Source: Dipetalonema caudispina
Lineage: Eukaryota; Nematoda; Chromadorea; Rhabditida; Onchocercidae
Reading direction: 5' to 3'
Assembly: GCA_013365325.1 (NCBI GenBank)
Contig: JABVXV010000187.1
Coordinates: 56,845 to 120,844, forward strand
Length of the DNA: 64,000 bases
Below are positions 1 to 13,748 of this stretch, in pieces. The notes under the pieces are model-generated. The model was given only the letters and a program-made list of their open reading frames with translations. It did not search any database and had not been told where the DNA came from. The translations under genes were made by a program, and so were the position numbers. The first letter of the stretch is position 1; the number at the start of each line of letters is the position of its first letter.

Positions 1-3000
1 TGTTTCTTCCCTCGAAAGAAATATATGATAATATTATGAATTCTGTCTGAAATCAATTATGAAAGTGATAGAATTAACGAGAACATTTGTATGAGATATA
101 ATAATGTGGCCTTGATAAAATTTATATAACCCAATTCGCCGTTAGAGAAAAAGAAGTCGTACCTTAGCAAGTAATCAAACAATTCGGTTGTATTGTTTCA
201 CCTATACTGCTTTTTTCACAGTAAGAAATTGGTTTTTGATAAAAGGAAAAGATAAAAATGAATGAAATAAAAAAACGAGTTAGAATAACCCATTCAACAA
301 TAACTCTTGTCATACAGTGTAATACCATACCGTGTTTGAGATTACATCAGTGAAGTAATTTACCGCCACAAATTACTTCAGTTGTTTCATTAAATTAAAA
401 CATAATTTTTATTCACTTTTGCACTCAACTGCATTTCTTATAATGATTCACGTATTGTTTATTCCCTCCTCATGAACCACGTCTTTGACGTAAGAATACT
501 TGCTTCACATTGAGTTATTATATCCACACGAATTTTTCCCACTGTTAATGAATTACGCACTTTGTATTCATTTTAATTTATTGCAAGATATTGTTTAAAT
601 AAACAGTAAAATATCATGAAATTTCTACAAACTAATTGAAATTTTATCTGGACTTGAATCACAATATATGAAAGTTATGACTCTCACATGTTTGTGCTCA
701 AATATTTGTATTCGTAAAGAAACGATAAGTTCATATATTTGAGCTCATAAACAAAATTGAAATCAAGATTAAACATATAGATGGGCTTAATTTGTAATAT
801 AAATTAAGTGAGCAGTGACAAAGAATAAGTCACCAAAAATTCATAACTCAAATTACTGAACTATCAGCATTCGAACTTCGGAATCAAATATGGGGAAATC
901 GTGGCATTTCTTGATAACTAAGAAATTTGAGTAAAAGCTGTGATCTGCAAAGAAATTGTTTTTATAGTGAAAGGTAGCAGTTTTTCAGATGATTCTTAGA
1001 GCGACTGTATATTGGAAAATTTCTGTTGCAGTTGGGTGAATATAGGACACCAATAGCAAACTAGTTTTATAAACTCGTGTAGTTTATACTTCAAATTTCA
1101 TTTCAGATCAAAATTGAATGAGTTTGGCTGCATGAAATTGAGACAAAACAAAATCGATATTTGTAAGAGTGATTTCTATAAATCAAAAATTCTTAAAGAA
1201 AGTAATATGTTTTTGAAATATTTTTCGATGCAATATTAGAATCCAAACTTAAATCCTATTATGATTGAATACTTCAATTCAGTAAGAAGAAAAGAACTAC
1301 GTTATTTTCACATATCGGTTACTGTCGTTTTGGACTTATTATTTAACAGTTACTACTCAATTTCTTCTTCAAATCTCGTTTATTGAGAAGTAAAAAATTA
1401 TTTGAAAAAGCATTTTGTGCTGTTTGGTAATAATTCTTATAGAATGATAGTAATTCTATCAACATAAACATTGTGAATGCTTAAGAGAGTTATTGAAATC
1501 CAATAAATTAAAACATGTGAAGCAGCTGAACTGTTGAAAATATACAAAAACATTGCGCACAACAGTCATTAATTAGTAAATTGGATAGATCGTTGTGATT
1601 CAGTGAATCATTTCATTTGACGGCTGCACTATCGTTGGGAAAAAAAAACAAGGTTTGAATTTGTATATGTTGATTGAGGAAATGATACAGAACTAACAAG
1701 ACCTGGATGGGCAGTACATGTGACAAGAACAGTGGGAACAGTTGAAAGGGTATTGATATAATCAATTCACTATCTTTTTAGGAAATTTGTTTCAGATTTT
1801 TTCTTGCATATCTCTCTCAATTTTTAAAATTTATTTGGAAAAAATTTTCCTAACTCATTACTCTTTTTATGTGGTATGCTTTATTACTTTCCTTACCAAA
1901 GCATTTCAGCTGCATTGAACGTTCCTATTCTTCCTACAAGAACTTCTGTTTTTCCCCTTTCAGAGTAATTTCACAACATTGTTGAGATTTTTTTATTTAT
2001 TTTGTAAAAATTATCTCGAAGAAATTTCATTTCAGAAAACTGATATTGAGATGAAATCAATTATTGCATCTGTGGTACTCATTGAAAGGCTGATGCGCTC
2101 AGTATGCTGAAGTTGATGAAATTATATATAAAACTTTGAAGTAGGACGCTGCTTATGAAGAATTTAGATCATTTTTCATCCAATCATAATTTGGGAATAA
2201 AAGCTAAGACTTGAAGTTTCAAATTTTTGAAATTTAAATGCACAACTAAATGTCTGAATTATGCAATTCTTATTTTACTTTTTGCTATTCTCACATCTGT
2301 TCTTAATAATAAGATTAGATCAAAAAGAAAATTTAATGTGTTCTTGAACGTATACTACAGTTCACAGAAATGAAATTAAGCTTGACCCATTTCATTAAAC
2401 GGTATTCAACTACGGTAGAAATGTTAAAAATTATGGTTAAATTCGGTATTTTATATATCTAAAACATTGCATTGCTAATTCATGTAATTAAATTAATTCA
2501 AGGTGTTCAGTTTCCCTCCAATACGACCAGATTTACTTTCAAGCTACATTAAGGTCTCAACAGATAAAAATATGTCAAGAAAAAAGAGTACAGCTTGATT
2601 CATCCAATTATAGTGTCTTAAAGTTCCAAGGTTTTAAATTTTAAATTTAGTCTTCGAAAGTTATTCGTACTTGTCTACTTTTGAATTCCATCTGTGATTC
2701 CATTTATGATACACATTAAAGAGATCATTTTTTATGATCTGTCTATGAAACCTTTCTGGCTATTCAACACCACGAATCCATTGGTTAATTTCATTAATTT
2801 CTCAATTTCGCAAATAAAGTTAGACAGGAATCGGAATAAGATATTTTTGTACTATCTGTTTTGTGAATCATTTTCATTTGTAAACAAGAAAAGAAATTTC
2901 ATCAATAACTAATTGCAAATGATGCAGTCCTCTTTGTGACAAACGCTGATCATTGTAAAAGGCTGCATATTTCTTCTCTTTAGCAAATACATTTTTGGTA

Positions 3001-6000
3001 TCGTCCATTTTGATAAATATTTAAAGAAATTTGAATGGATGGAGCGAAAATAAAAAGTACTGAAATAAATTCTTTTTTTTCTTGGGGATGGGGGTGAAGT
3101 GACAGTTTCATCTTTCTCCCACTTTACAATATAAAAAAAAAGAAATTCGTGAAAATAAATGAAGAGACAATACAATTTGCAAAGTTCCTTCTTTCCAGGC
3201 TTCTACTAATGAATTTATTTGTATTTGTACCTGAGACTTATTTGTACCTTGAAATCAGGAAAAAAACTATTGTGAGATTTTCCAAAATTTCCTTTAAAAA
3301 TTTACGTTTCAAATTGAAATACATTAAAATGGCGTTATTTTACAATGTTTTTGCATGGAAAGCTTTTTTCTTGATTTCAGGTATAAATAAATGAAATGAT
3401 AGAAATTACTGAAGTGTACAAAATAGCTGAAATGGAGTGCGACTGCAGAATTCTGTAATTTTAAGACGATAAAATTTGGGTTTCAACAAAGAAGTGTTTC
3501 TCATAAACTACCCTTATTTGTATACCATCTGAGTCTAAACCATTTGTTGTAATCAAATTTCAATCTTTCCACCTACGATCACTTTTATCGAAATGATCGC
3601 ATTATGTAAAAAAGAAACAAATTTCTTTTTGTACTTATAACATATGCAACATTATCTTTCTCGTTAACATCAATATCAAATAATAACGAAATAATCACAT
3701 TGTTTTTTTTTTTTTTTTGAAATCACTTTTTTTTCCGTCATCAATAAAACTGTGAAAGATCTTACGATCAGTAATTACACAAAAAATTTTTGTAAACAAC
3801 TGAAAGAATGTATCTAAAAAAGAAAATATATCTTATCTGACTTATGAAGAGTTAACGAATCGACCAATGAAGAAGTTGTTCATCCTTCTTATACAATTAT
3901 TGATGCTAATACTGTAACTAAACATTCCCAAAACGGGAAGAAAAAATCGAGAATCTTCTGGCTAATCTAAGATGAAGGAATAGCTAACAGATTGAGATTC
4001 AGCAATAGAGGAATGGATTACTTTCTCAAACAAATAAATGAAATTAGAATTGATAGTTGCATTTTCGGCAGATCAGTTTGGCTGTGTGATCGTCAATAGC
4101 AATAAGGTCAAAATACTAATGTTTTACAATGGATAAATCAGCTTTTTCACATGAAGCAATCTTTTCATTTTTACAGTGACTGGATTTGTTTGAAAAAAGG
4201 ATGGAAAAAATAGGCAAAGAAGTCCATAAGATCAAAAATATGAAACTGCTGAAAACTGCTCAGAATCTTAACAGTATGCGTATTCGACAACAATAAGTTA
4301 AGAGTAGTAACTTTCCCTGTAACCTAAATCGATCATTATTAATGTAAGTATGCTTCAAAACTTCAATTTCTACTTTTTCTCTCCTAAATTTTAGTAAAAT
4401 AAAAGCGAAAATAATCTGAAAACCTGAAATGTGTGTTGCATAGAGAAAAATAACTAGAGAAATAAGTAAATAAAAATAGTCGTTATCTTGTCGCAATGTT
4501 CACTTTCATGCGATTTGCTAAATAAAGATTAGAAATTTTGAAATGCAAGAAAAAATTATGAGAAAGATGGAATTGCAAAAACGCATTGCAAATAGGTTTG
4601 GATAGAAGAAAGTCATATCCTCTCGTATCCAAACCAGTGATAGTAAAGCAATACAGAACATTGCTTTTTTTTAGATGGTCCTGAGTGATACTGTAAAATG
4701 TATTAATGATGATACATACAAATCATTCTGTATTAATTTTGTTTATGCCGTAAAAAATTAAGTGCTATAAGTCTAATGTGTCGATTTTTTACGTATATTT
4801 TTCTAAGTTAAAAAATTCTATTAAATATTCATTTTACAGAAGTATTACATCTGGAAATTCCTTAAAATTCATAGAAACATTTCAAAAAATTATGGGATAA
4901 ATATCTTCCATGGACACCTGCTTTTATTTACTTGCAAAATGGCAATTTCTTTCTGATCGTCGTTGCTGATAGGTTAACATCGTCACATCTGAACTCAGAA
5001 ATAATGACAACAATTGGTTAAGGGATGTAAGCGATGGAACGATTTGAATAATTATTTGATTAAAAGTGAGTTTAAAATTTATAAACTCATTGCGCTATCA
5101 ATAGCGTAGATAGTTCCTATTTTTTTAGTAACAATTCTATGAAGAGATAATATCAAACTTACATCAAATTTATATTTCAATATTCACCTCTTAAATTACA
5201 TATCATAACATAATGATAGTGAATCAGTTGATATGTTGTTATCAGTAAACATAATAAGATAAGCCTTGATATCAAGTGAAAATACTGTCATTGAAATAAT
5301 GATTATATGAGATGAAACGTTTTGCATCATTGTAATTACATCAATTTCATTGTACTAGAATGGACAGCGTGATAATCATTTGTGCAACTGATAATTACTT
5401 AGAAAAAAAATAAATAAATAAAAAGAAAAATTAAACAGAACACGACGGCAATATTGTTTTCAATTAGTGAGGTAATTTTGACAAAAGAAACGATGTAATT
5501 TTAAGGAATTAAAGGTACCCTTAACAATTATTTAATCAATTATTACACCATCAGCGGCTGTAACACCAACTCTTAATGTTAATTTACTTAATAGCACAAT
5601 ACAAATAATTCCCACCGTACAATTTATTTGTTGCGACACATGCCAAACATTACTAACCAAAGATTTTTTTAACTTTTCTTCTCAAAAATTTTCCTTTAAT
5701 TTTTTCTTTTTACTGAACAAATTTCTTCTAAATTAAAACATTAAATCCATCAATTGAATGATTATTTTTCACTGGATGATCATTCACTGAAAAAGCTTTG
5801 AAAAAAAAAATCTTGCGAGCATGAAATAAAATTAAAAACTAAGATGACATTTAAATCCATTGGCTGATACCAGTAAATTATGTGATTTTTTTTGCCAAAG
5901 TTTACTGTTTTTCTAGTTCATATTTCGAAATTGCCAGTCCTGTTTAAGAGATATTAAATAGAGAGAACAAGAAAGTTCGAAAGAAGCAATAGCAAATTTA

Positions 6001-8631
6001 ATTTGTGTAAAAATGAAAAAGGTGAAAAAAGCAAATTCCATTAAAATGTACTTTATTTTTGCATCTAGCAAGGGAAACTTATAGAAATGAAAAAATTTTA
6101 TGATTTTAAATGATTTTACTCACTTTTCATTAAATCGAAGACTACAAATATTTACCTGTTACTATAATATTATTTGAGAAGCGAATCATTCCATTAAAAT
6201 TCACATGCTCCCAGGTAGTGTGACAACTGCACTTTATTGCAAATGTCCCTTTCAGGTTCAATTCAACAAATCTGTCAACAGTTATTTCAAAAAGTCTACA
6301 AATAGAGTGATAATAATTTTATGGGAATAAATTATTTCAGTTTAATAAAATTTGATACATAAATTTGGAGGGAAATCATTTTAAAATTTAATAAGATTAG
6401 TTTATGTTTATGAGAGAAGAAAATGAGAAAGGGATTGAAAGTAAGAACTTTTATTCATATTTATGATTTTTTTAAAATCAATACGTGAAGTCCTAGTAAA
6501 AAGTAGGGCTGATACAAGAATAAAAATGAATTCGACACATCAGATGAATCTAATTAACCTTCATCATTTGATGGTAAAAATTTGTTGGCACATTTTGACC
6601 TTTTGTATCAAACAATGATATCATATTCAAAGCATGAAGTTGAAATTATTCGAGTAATTCAAAAAATATTGTTTAAAATTATAGGAAGGTTATTTCAAGT
6701 CTTTTAAGTGTTGCAATTCTTTAGTGTGCTAACATACCAAAGATGTAATTTATGCAGCACACAGCTTCTGAAACACAATAACTGATAATCGGATAACTTA
6801 ACGTGCTGGCATTACTTTTTACATGTCATTGAGCTATCGATGATTTAATGTATCTTAATTTAATTCAACTTAACTTGTTAGTTAATTGCAATTTCAATAT
6901 TGATAATAATAAGTAACATATTTTCGTTGCTGAATAAAGAAGTTGCATTAATTGGTAAGGAATAATTTAAGCTAAAAAAAATATCAAAGAAAAAATTATA
7001 GCTTCTTTAAATTACGAATATAGCATTACTTCTTCCCAATTCAACTATATTAAATGTAACAAAGTAAAGTATAATGATAAGCAATTTACCGTATGAGAAA
7101 TCATTATTGGATATAATACCTTCCATACGTCACGTAAAAAGTTTTGCATTGATAACAACAAATGATAATGTATCCATAATTCTGATAATTTTATTCTATT
7201 CATTTGGATGAAAGAATTATTGCTGTATACCTTATTGTCGTGTCAACATATAATAAAAGTTATTCAGATAACATATATATATATGTTTGTCGCGATGGCA
7301 AAAATTGTTATAACAACGGATACTGCTTTCTTCTTTTGCATCTATCGGTTGAAATACTTCTTATTTTAGTTTAAATTTGGGTAAAATATTGGCTAATATC
7401 TTTCGCAAAGTTTTAAATATGTAACTTTGCTTTTCCACCGACTTACTTCAATCAACCAACTATTTCCAACTCTGCTCGTTCTTCACTCATTTTTCTTGAT
7501 TTCTTTTTCATTCTTAAAAAATTCTTTGAATTTCAATATGTTAAACATTCCGGAGATGATTCATCATTTTCAGCTATAAACAGATTATATCAGAACATAT
7601 TTGAGGTATTTTTTGTTCATCGATTTGGTTTCTTGATACTTGAGAAATTTTAACGAAAATTTCAAAAAATCCAACACGTGGAAAGCTTCGTAAATTTTTT
7701 TTTTCTTTCCTTTGATTTTATAGCAACCTGTTTTCTTTACTATGCTCATTAATTTTCTCGAAAGAAGAAATTGAGGACCATCTAGAAGATAGGTGGCTAT
7801 TACACTGCTAACAAACAACAGAAGTTAGTATGCTTTACACTGTATACGGAATTAATCAATGGTTGACATCGATGACATCGATAGGGTTCTTACCACAATG
7901 CAACAATAATGTCAACGTTTTGTGCATTATGTCTTGTTTACTTATGTAATGTACTCTTATCTTACCTTTATGAGTCAGCTCTTTTTTCGAATTTCTGTTT
8001 TAAGAAATGAAAGTGCACAATACGAAGGTCCATGAAAATCATTAAGCCTAATGAGTATTAGGTATTGATTTTAATAAAATTGCTATGCCATTTTCCTCAA
8101 ATAGGCGACAAAAATTTCCATACGGATCAGTCACTTTTTAATTATTTGCGCCCACTTTGTCATCATTATGCAGCCATCACTTACACTATTGAAATGATTG
8201 GGGAAAATGATTTCAATACAAATATATTGTAATATCTTTAACGAATGCTTCTTCTCTTCCTTTCTTCTAACAAAAAGATTCGACTTGTGGAATTTGAAAG
8301 ATAAATAAATTTGTATTATTATAATTACTATCTGTTTTTCCGAATGGTAATATCGTTTCTTTACAAGGAATATCGATTAAAATGAACACAATAAACTATT
8401 TTAGACTTCAAACAGTTTATGATTAAGTAAATATAATGTTTATGAAAAAATATAATTAAGTAAATATATAGTAAGTATGGTAATATTGAACTGATCGATC
8501 AGGAATTCTATTGAATTTTGAAATAAATTTAATGGCTATCTTGAAATGACTATGTGTTTCGCTTCATATTCTGACCACTCCAAAATGTCATCGTCTAATG
8601 TTGTCTTCTCCTCTCTAAATCAGTCTACCTC
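1..8631. other. AT-rich intergenic region, no firm gene
   Basis: This stretch is strongly AT-rich, with many short homopolymers and stop codons in all frames. I found no exon chain with matching phases and no domain that I recognise. A few short coding-looking stretches exist on the minus strand, for example one near 7450-7500 starting MSEERAELE with a GTAAGT just beyond it, but they could not be linked to other exons. It may hold distal regulatory sequence or small RNA genes that I cannot see by eye. Confidence 0.5.
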
Positions 8632-11600
8632 TCAATGCTTTAGATCGATATCCGTCCTTGGTGCTTCATATTGTTTAGTAGTAATAGTTGTTGAGGCTTC
8701 ATTCTTCTCTCTCTTTCCTCTCTGTTCTAAGCCAATTGAAACTCTTCTGAACATCGATCTCACTCAACAAAATTTCCACTTACAATGTTATGTAAACTAA
8801 TTTCTGTTTTATTATTAATTTCTAACTGTGTGAAATTTGTATTATCATTCTTTCGGCATCTTCAAATATTTGCAATGTTCTTCGTTCCCTTCCTCTTTTT
8901 TCCATACAATAATTTTTAATATTTATTTTAGCTTATTTATTCTGTTTAGAAGTTACCACAAGGCTCTTTTCTTGACAAATTCAATTATCATCCCATCCAA
9001 CTAATGCTAACTCCAATTAAATAGATCGTAAAGTTATGAATAATCGCTACAATTTCATACTCACCACTATGCTTTTAATAAATAGTTCTAAAACTGTCTG
9101 TGTAAGTTAAATTGTTGTTTACGAAATTTTTGCCAAAATTAAATTCGCTAACAAACTGCACTGTTTCAAAAAGAAAGCAATTGTATGGCTATTAAATTTT
9201 TATTTTTGATATGTCGTAAAGATATTTGATCCGATCGCATGCATTTTGTAACTTTCTAACACTTTCTTCAACATTTTGTTAACTCTATGAACTCATGTTC
9301 TCATATTCTTTCCGTCTCATAAGATGATAGGACTGTAAACCGGAAAAATACTTTACGGAATACCGAACCGAGTTTGTTTCATTTCTCGAATGCAACCCAA
9401 AATTATTACCAAGCCTTCATCCCTCAAAACCAACGCCATTTTCATCATTACATCCGGTGAATAAAGCAAATCATATGCTCTAACTAGCATTGGCAAATTG
9501 GGTTCATTTGAATAGCTAGCTGTTCAGCATTAAAAACAGAAGACCGGAATGTACCGGTTTTTCTGAATCTTACATACAAATGAAGATTTCTTATCAATTT
9601 TCATTGATTCGAAGAAAAAAAACCACATTTTCGAAAGCAGACTTTACGAATTTGATATTCCCATGTGAGCAATTTAAAGCCCCTTTGTTTAACAATCATT
9701 TTCACGGTTTGAATAGAATGCTTTTTTATTGTCGTAAAATATTCTTTTGAATGCGAACATCTTATTCCAGCAAGTTATTCATAATTTAGACTTTTCAAAT
9801 CCTTCTTGGATTTTATTTGAATTAAAAAAATAACTTAAAATATATGTGAGTCAACTGATTATTTGTGATATTTTTTGTGAGTGATAGTTTGCCATGTTTT
9901 CCGCTGGGTCAATGGTTGACACGTCATTCGGATTCATTTTAAATGTTGTTATTGGACATTAAAAAGATGGAAGTTACACATTTTTTTGCCAGAAGATCAA
10001 ATTTTATTGACCACTACTGAGAGTCACGAATTTCGAGTTACAGCAAACATCCAAAATTTCCTAATCCTGTGGGTACAGTCATAGATTTCGATCAAATAGA
10101 TGAAACGAAATGAGCGAACTCTGAGAAATTCTCCGAGAAATTCTTATCATAAATTAAATTTTTGATATATATTAAAGAATTTAGGCAAATAAGAGAAATT
10201 TTCAAAAATGTTTCTAATTTTACTTCTGCTCTTTAAATAATAATTAGTTAATTACTTATGTTTCGTATGCGACAATCTGTTTTTATATTTTGAAACTTCA
10301 AAAATGATCAATTTTTCACTGTCCGTCTAATTTTTTAAACTCCTTTATAAATCTAAGCCTTGCTTCTAATTATAGCATTCAATATTTTACTTACCAAATA
10401 AGTTACTGTTATTTTTCCTTTTTTTTCGAAATCATCAGTTGATTTCAAGCTATTTTCTTGCAATCACCAATTTAAATGATTCCAAACTATAAAGCATAAT
10501 GTGCATTCTTCTCTTCACTTGTAAACTTAAAATAAAATCGACCAATTCTGCAGATAGAAGTAATATGCTGACCGAATGATCGGAGTGAGATTATTATCTT
10601 AATTGGAATTTTAATTAAGAGGAAGTGAAATGAAAGCAGTCGAAAATCATTCTTAAATTTTTCATCAGTTGTTGCAGTTATTTTCATGGAAGGATAAATA
10701 TGTGTGTAGTTTTGTATAATTCAAAATAATTATAATTATAATGGAAATAGACTTACTTTGATTTATTTCTATTTCACTTATCTTATTGGCATGCTCGTCT
10801 AGACGCAAGAAACTTTTTTTTTTGATCTCTGAAGAAAGCTGAAATATTAAATGAGACATAATATTAATTGATATATGATATCAATTTCATCATTTAGTTA
10901 GTGGCTTCGCGAGTCAAAAGTTTATGAGATCAAAAGAAATTTCCGATTGAAATGTTAAAGAATCAAATAAAAAAGCTTTAAAATTAGAGTAAGTTTTCAA
11001 TGCATTAAAAGTTAAGTATCTGAAACAAAAATTGAATTTTAATGTTATTTTTGAATTTTTCGGAACCATAAATATTACTGACGAACAAATTTAAATTAAT
11101 TTTCAGCAGCAGGACTCATTTACGACCCCTAATTTCGGTTATCTCTTGCTCTTCGCTTCATTGCTTTATTTCTGATTAAGCCTTCCTTATTCGTTTCTTC
11201 CCTAAAGAAACACTGTGAACGTTTAATTAAAATGGAAAGACTGAAATTAATTGTCCATTAAGTGTCAGTAAAAATGAATCTTTTTTTTTATTTCTTTATT
11301 TGTAATATTTCAATTATCCAAACTATTCTTTAGACTTGATTGATCCAATCCATATTTTGTTAACTACTTGAAAAATTTAAATTTCTTACTTTTCACTCGA
11401 TTTACACAATGAACAAATTGATATCCCTCGAAAATAAGGGACCAAGTTTTTTCACGTATTAGTTTTTGATCGATTGAATCCTAAATAGAGGAATTGATAA
11501 TATAAGAAATGAAAGGATCAACTTCTTTCTAAAGATTCTAGAGATGATGCATACAACAGAGAATCTCTGCAACATTGACAGAATCCATTAGATAATTCTT

Positions 11601-13122
11601 TATGCGATAACATTATTCGAAGTACAAAAGATTCACAAAACTTTAGTTCTACGAAAACTAGACATGATCTATTGAGTTAGCACCAAGATTGCATTCAATT
11701 TGAATTTTTTAAAAATCACTCTGCTGAGAATTTCAATAAGAATTGCTTTCGTCAAATTTTCAGAAATGATTTTCGATACATCTGTGACAATGAATGAGAC
11801 ATGTTAGCATGCCAGAATATTTCACTTCACTCCCTGAATATTCTACAAAGTAATACGACCACAAAGTACAAAATACTACTCTTCTAGCAAAATGAAAGTT
11901 AGAACAGATCGGTGATCCATCCCTTGATGAACTGTGAATTTGAACAAGTGGAGTTGCATTTCCAGTGAAAATTTGAGACTTCGTTCTGAAGTGAAGGAAA
12001 TACTTCAGATAAATAGTTGTGGTACTTTAGAAAGAACCGTGGCGCTAATTATATGCCAACAATGCGGCAGAGTCAATGAACCAAATGGATTCATATGCAA
12101 TTATAAAATATTTGTAATACAATAACTCATTTGAAAATATTAAGTAAAAATGAAAATGATGGAATGAATCATACATAAATTCCCAATTTAATGAGAAATA
12201 CGCGATGGAACAAGTATCAGTGTTGCATATTAACAATATTAGCAGATATTAACTTGAAGTAAATAAGGTTTGACCAAATAGAAGACTGAAATTTAAATTG
12301 TCGAAAATATTCGATATATTTAAGTTTACTAACAAAATTTGAGAATATTCTCTGAGGGAGTTTAACTTTGTGCAAGTAATAATTTCATTATCCATCCTTT
12401 AATTCACTTCATCTTTGCTATCATTGGTTACTAAAAATTATTGCAAAGAATTTATTTTTGACTGAAGCTTCTTGTCAGTCATTTGGACAACATTTCACTT
12501 TAATTCTTTTCAAAGAAACGAAATAAAATACTCTAATAGAACATATAAGTATTGATTTTTATTACTATTTTTTTTCTGGATCCAAAGTAATTTCTTTTCT
12601 CTGATATGTTAATTTATGCATTTAATGGAGAACGTCGACAACAGGAAATCTCTAAGAATGCTTAAGTGTTACACTCACTCAATCTCTTTGTATAAAGAGA
12701 AGCCAAGCTCCATTCTTGTAGGCCTCTTGTCTTGATTCAAAATATTCATCACTCTTCCTCTGCAGGTCATCAGACTAATGAGACTCTTAGATTCCCTACC
12801 CAATAAATTTTACTTTACCGATCATAATTACATCGTTTTTATTATTCATTTCGGCAGATGGTCTGTTTACACACACATACACACACACACACTCCCACAC
12901 ATAAATACAGACACAGACACAGACACAAACACACACGCACGTTTGTTCTATTTCCAATTTCCAAATAAAATGCGTAGTAAGTAGGCGAAATTGGGATACG
13001 ATGTCCTACTTGTTATGGATTTGTGTGGATTCGATGGAAGAAAGAAGTTTAGAATGGTACGAAAAGCATTGGTCAATATGGATGGACAGAGAAAGAACGA
13101 GCATATCTCTCTCTGTCTCCAT
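8632..13122 (-). CDS. Unrecognised multi-exon gene, predicted 251 aa
   Basis: I do not recognise the product. Seven minus-strand exons join in phase into 252 codons including stop: 13122-13010, 12774-12679, 11985-11880, 11480-11390, 10828-10757, 9519-9357 and 8746-8632. Most junctions have good signals, such as donors GTGAGT after 12679, GTAAGA after 11390 and GTAAGT after 10757, with TTTAG or TTCAG acceptors. Visible segments include RVMNILNQDKRPTRMELGFS, REKTWSLIFEGYQFVHCVN, RLDEHANKISEIEINQ, LVRAYDLLYSPDVMMKMALV and a basic, polar tail ending DIDLKH. The first exon (ATG at 13122) is the least certain; a (CA)n repeat sits in intron 1. An extra or alternative exon at 10547-10450 also fits the phase after 10757, running LVDFILSLQ to a stop. 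No transmembrane segment or catalytic motif is evident. Parts of the chain could be coincidental in AT-rich DNA, but seven exons agreeing in phase argue for a real gene. Confidence 0.42.
10450..10547 (-). other. Possible alternative 3' exon of the 8.6-13.1 kb gene
   Basis: The acceptor TTCTATCTGCAG precedes an open stretch of 32 codons (LVDFILSLQVKRRMHIMLY and onward) ending in TAG at 10452-10450. Its phase matches the strong donor at 10757/10756, so it could be a shorter alternative end. Skipping it and splicing 10757 to 9519 is equally phase-compatible. Which form is used cannot be told from sequence. Confidence 0.3.
12869..12940. repeat. (CA)n microsatellite, imperfect
   Basis: Runs of ACACAC are interrupted by ATAC, TCCC and ACAGAC units. 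The repeat lies in the inferred first intron of the minus-strand gene, about 0.8 kb upstream of the ephexin-like start. It creates spurious Thr/His-rich open frames on the plus strand. Confidence 0.9.
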
Positions 13123-13702
13123 TCAATGCTCTTCATCTGCTTTATTTCCACCGCTCGATAAGCTAATTATTATTTAATGATAATGAATAGCCAACAAAAA
13201 AGTGAAAGCTCTATCATTCTACTAGGATCAATCACATTTGCCCATATTATTTATTAACCCCTTAAATCATTCCCTCATCAATTAATCGACATGATGAATG
13301 AGAGACTAATGATTGAGAAAAGATCATTGTCGTTTCGAAAATTATTTCTTCTTAAATATTAATTACATTGAAATTCTTTTTCGATGATTGAATTACTCTT
13401 TCAAATATATTTGTCATAGTTTGGAATCGTTTAGAATACAATTGTATACGATACCTTTATAGTTTATAATTCGAATTTTCGAACTAATTTCATATTTTAT
13501 TTGCATTTTCTACTTAAAAGATCTGAGACACATTTTGTAATTTGTTATTTTGAGAGCTGCTAGAAGTATCCACTTTTTTTTTTAAATTTTGATAAAATTT
13601 CATCTTGATGTTTTTTTTTTAAAATAATTAGTAAGCAGCGTAGCGGTAGTATTGTAGTTATTATATTTACATTCTTATCAGTAAGCATTGTTTATATTTC
13701 AG
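13123..13702. promoter_or_regulatory. Putative shared head-to-head promoter region
   Basis: The interval separates the inferred minus-strand start at 13122 from the first plus-strand exon of the ephexin-like gene at 13703. It is AT-rich and has no convincing coding frame. A TTTATATTTCAG acceptor at 13691-13702 immediately precedes the plus-strand exon and could serve spliced-leader trans-splicing or an upstream 5' exon. The promoter assignment is inferred from gene orientation only. Confidence 0.3.
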
Positions 13703-13748
13703 TAAGAAATGTTCCAAATGTTTTCATTTCAATGGTACGCCTTCTGAT

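Noticed and set aside
7268..7284. Short AT dinucleotide run as a microsatellite
   Set aside because: Too short (about 16 nt) to be notable in this base composition.
8546..8800. 84-codon plus-strand open frame
   Set aside because: It is the reverse shadow of the last exon of the minus-strand gene (8746-8632), which fits splice phase and has more protein-like composition.
12778..12984. 68-codon plus-strand frame with HTHTH repeats
   Set aside because: Produced by the imperfect (CA)n repeat at 12869-12940.
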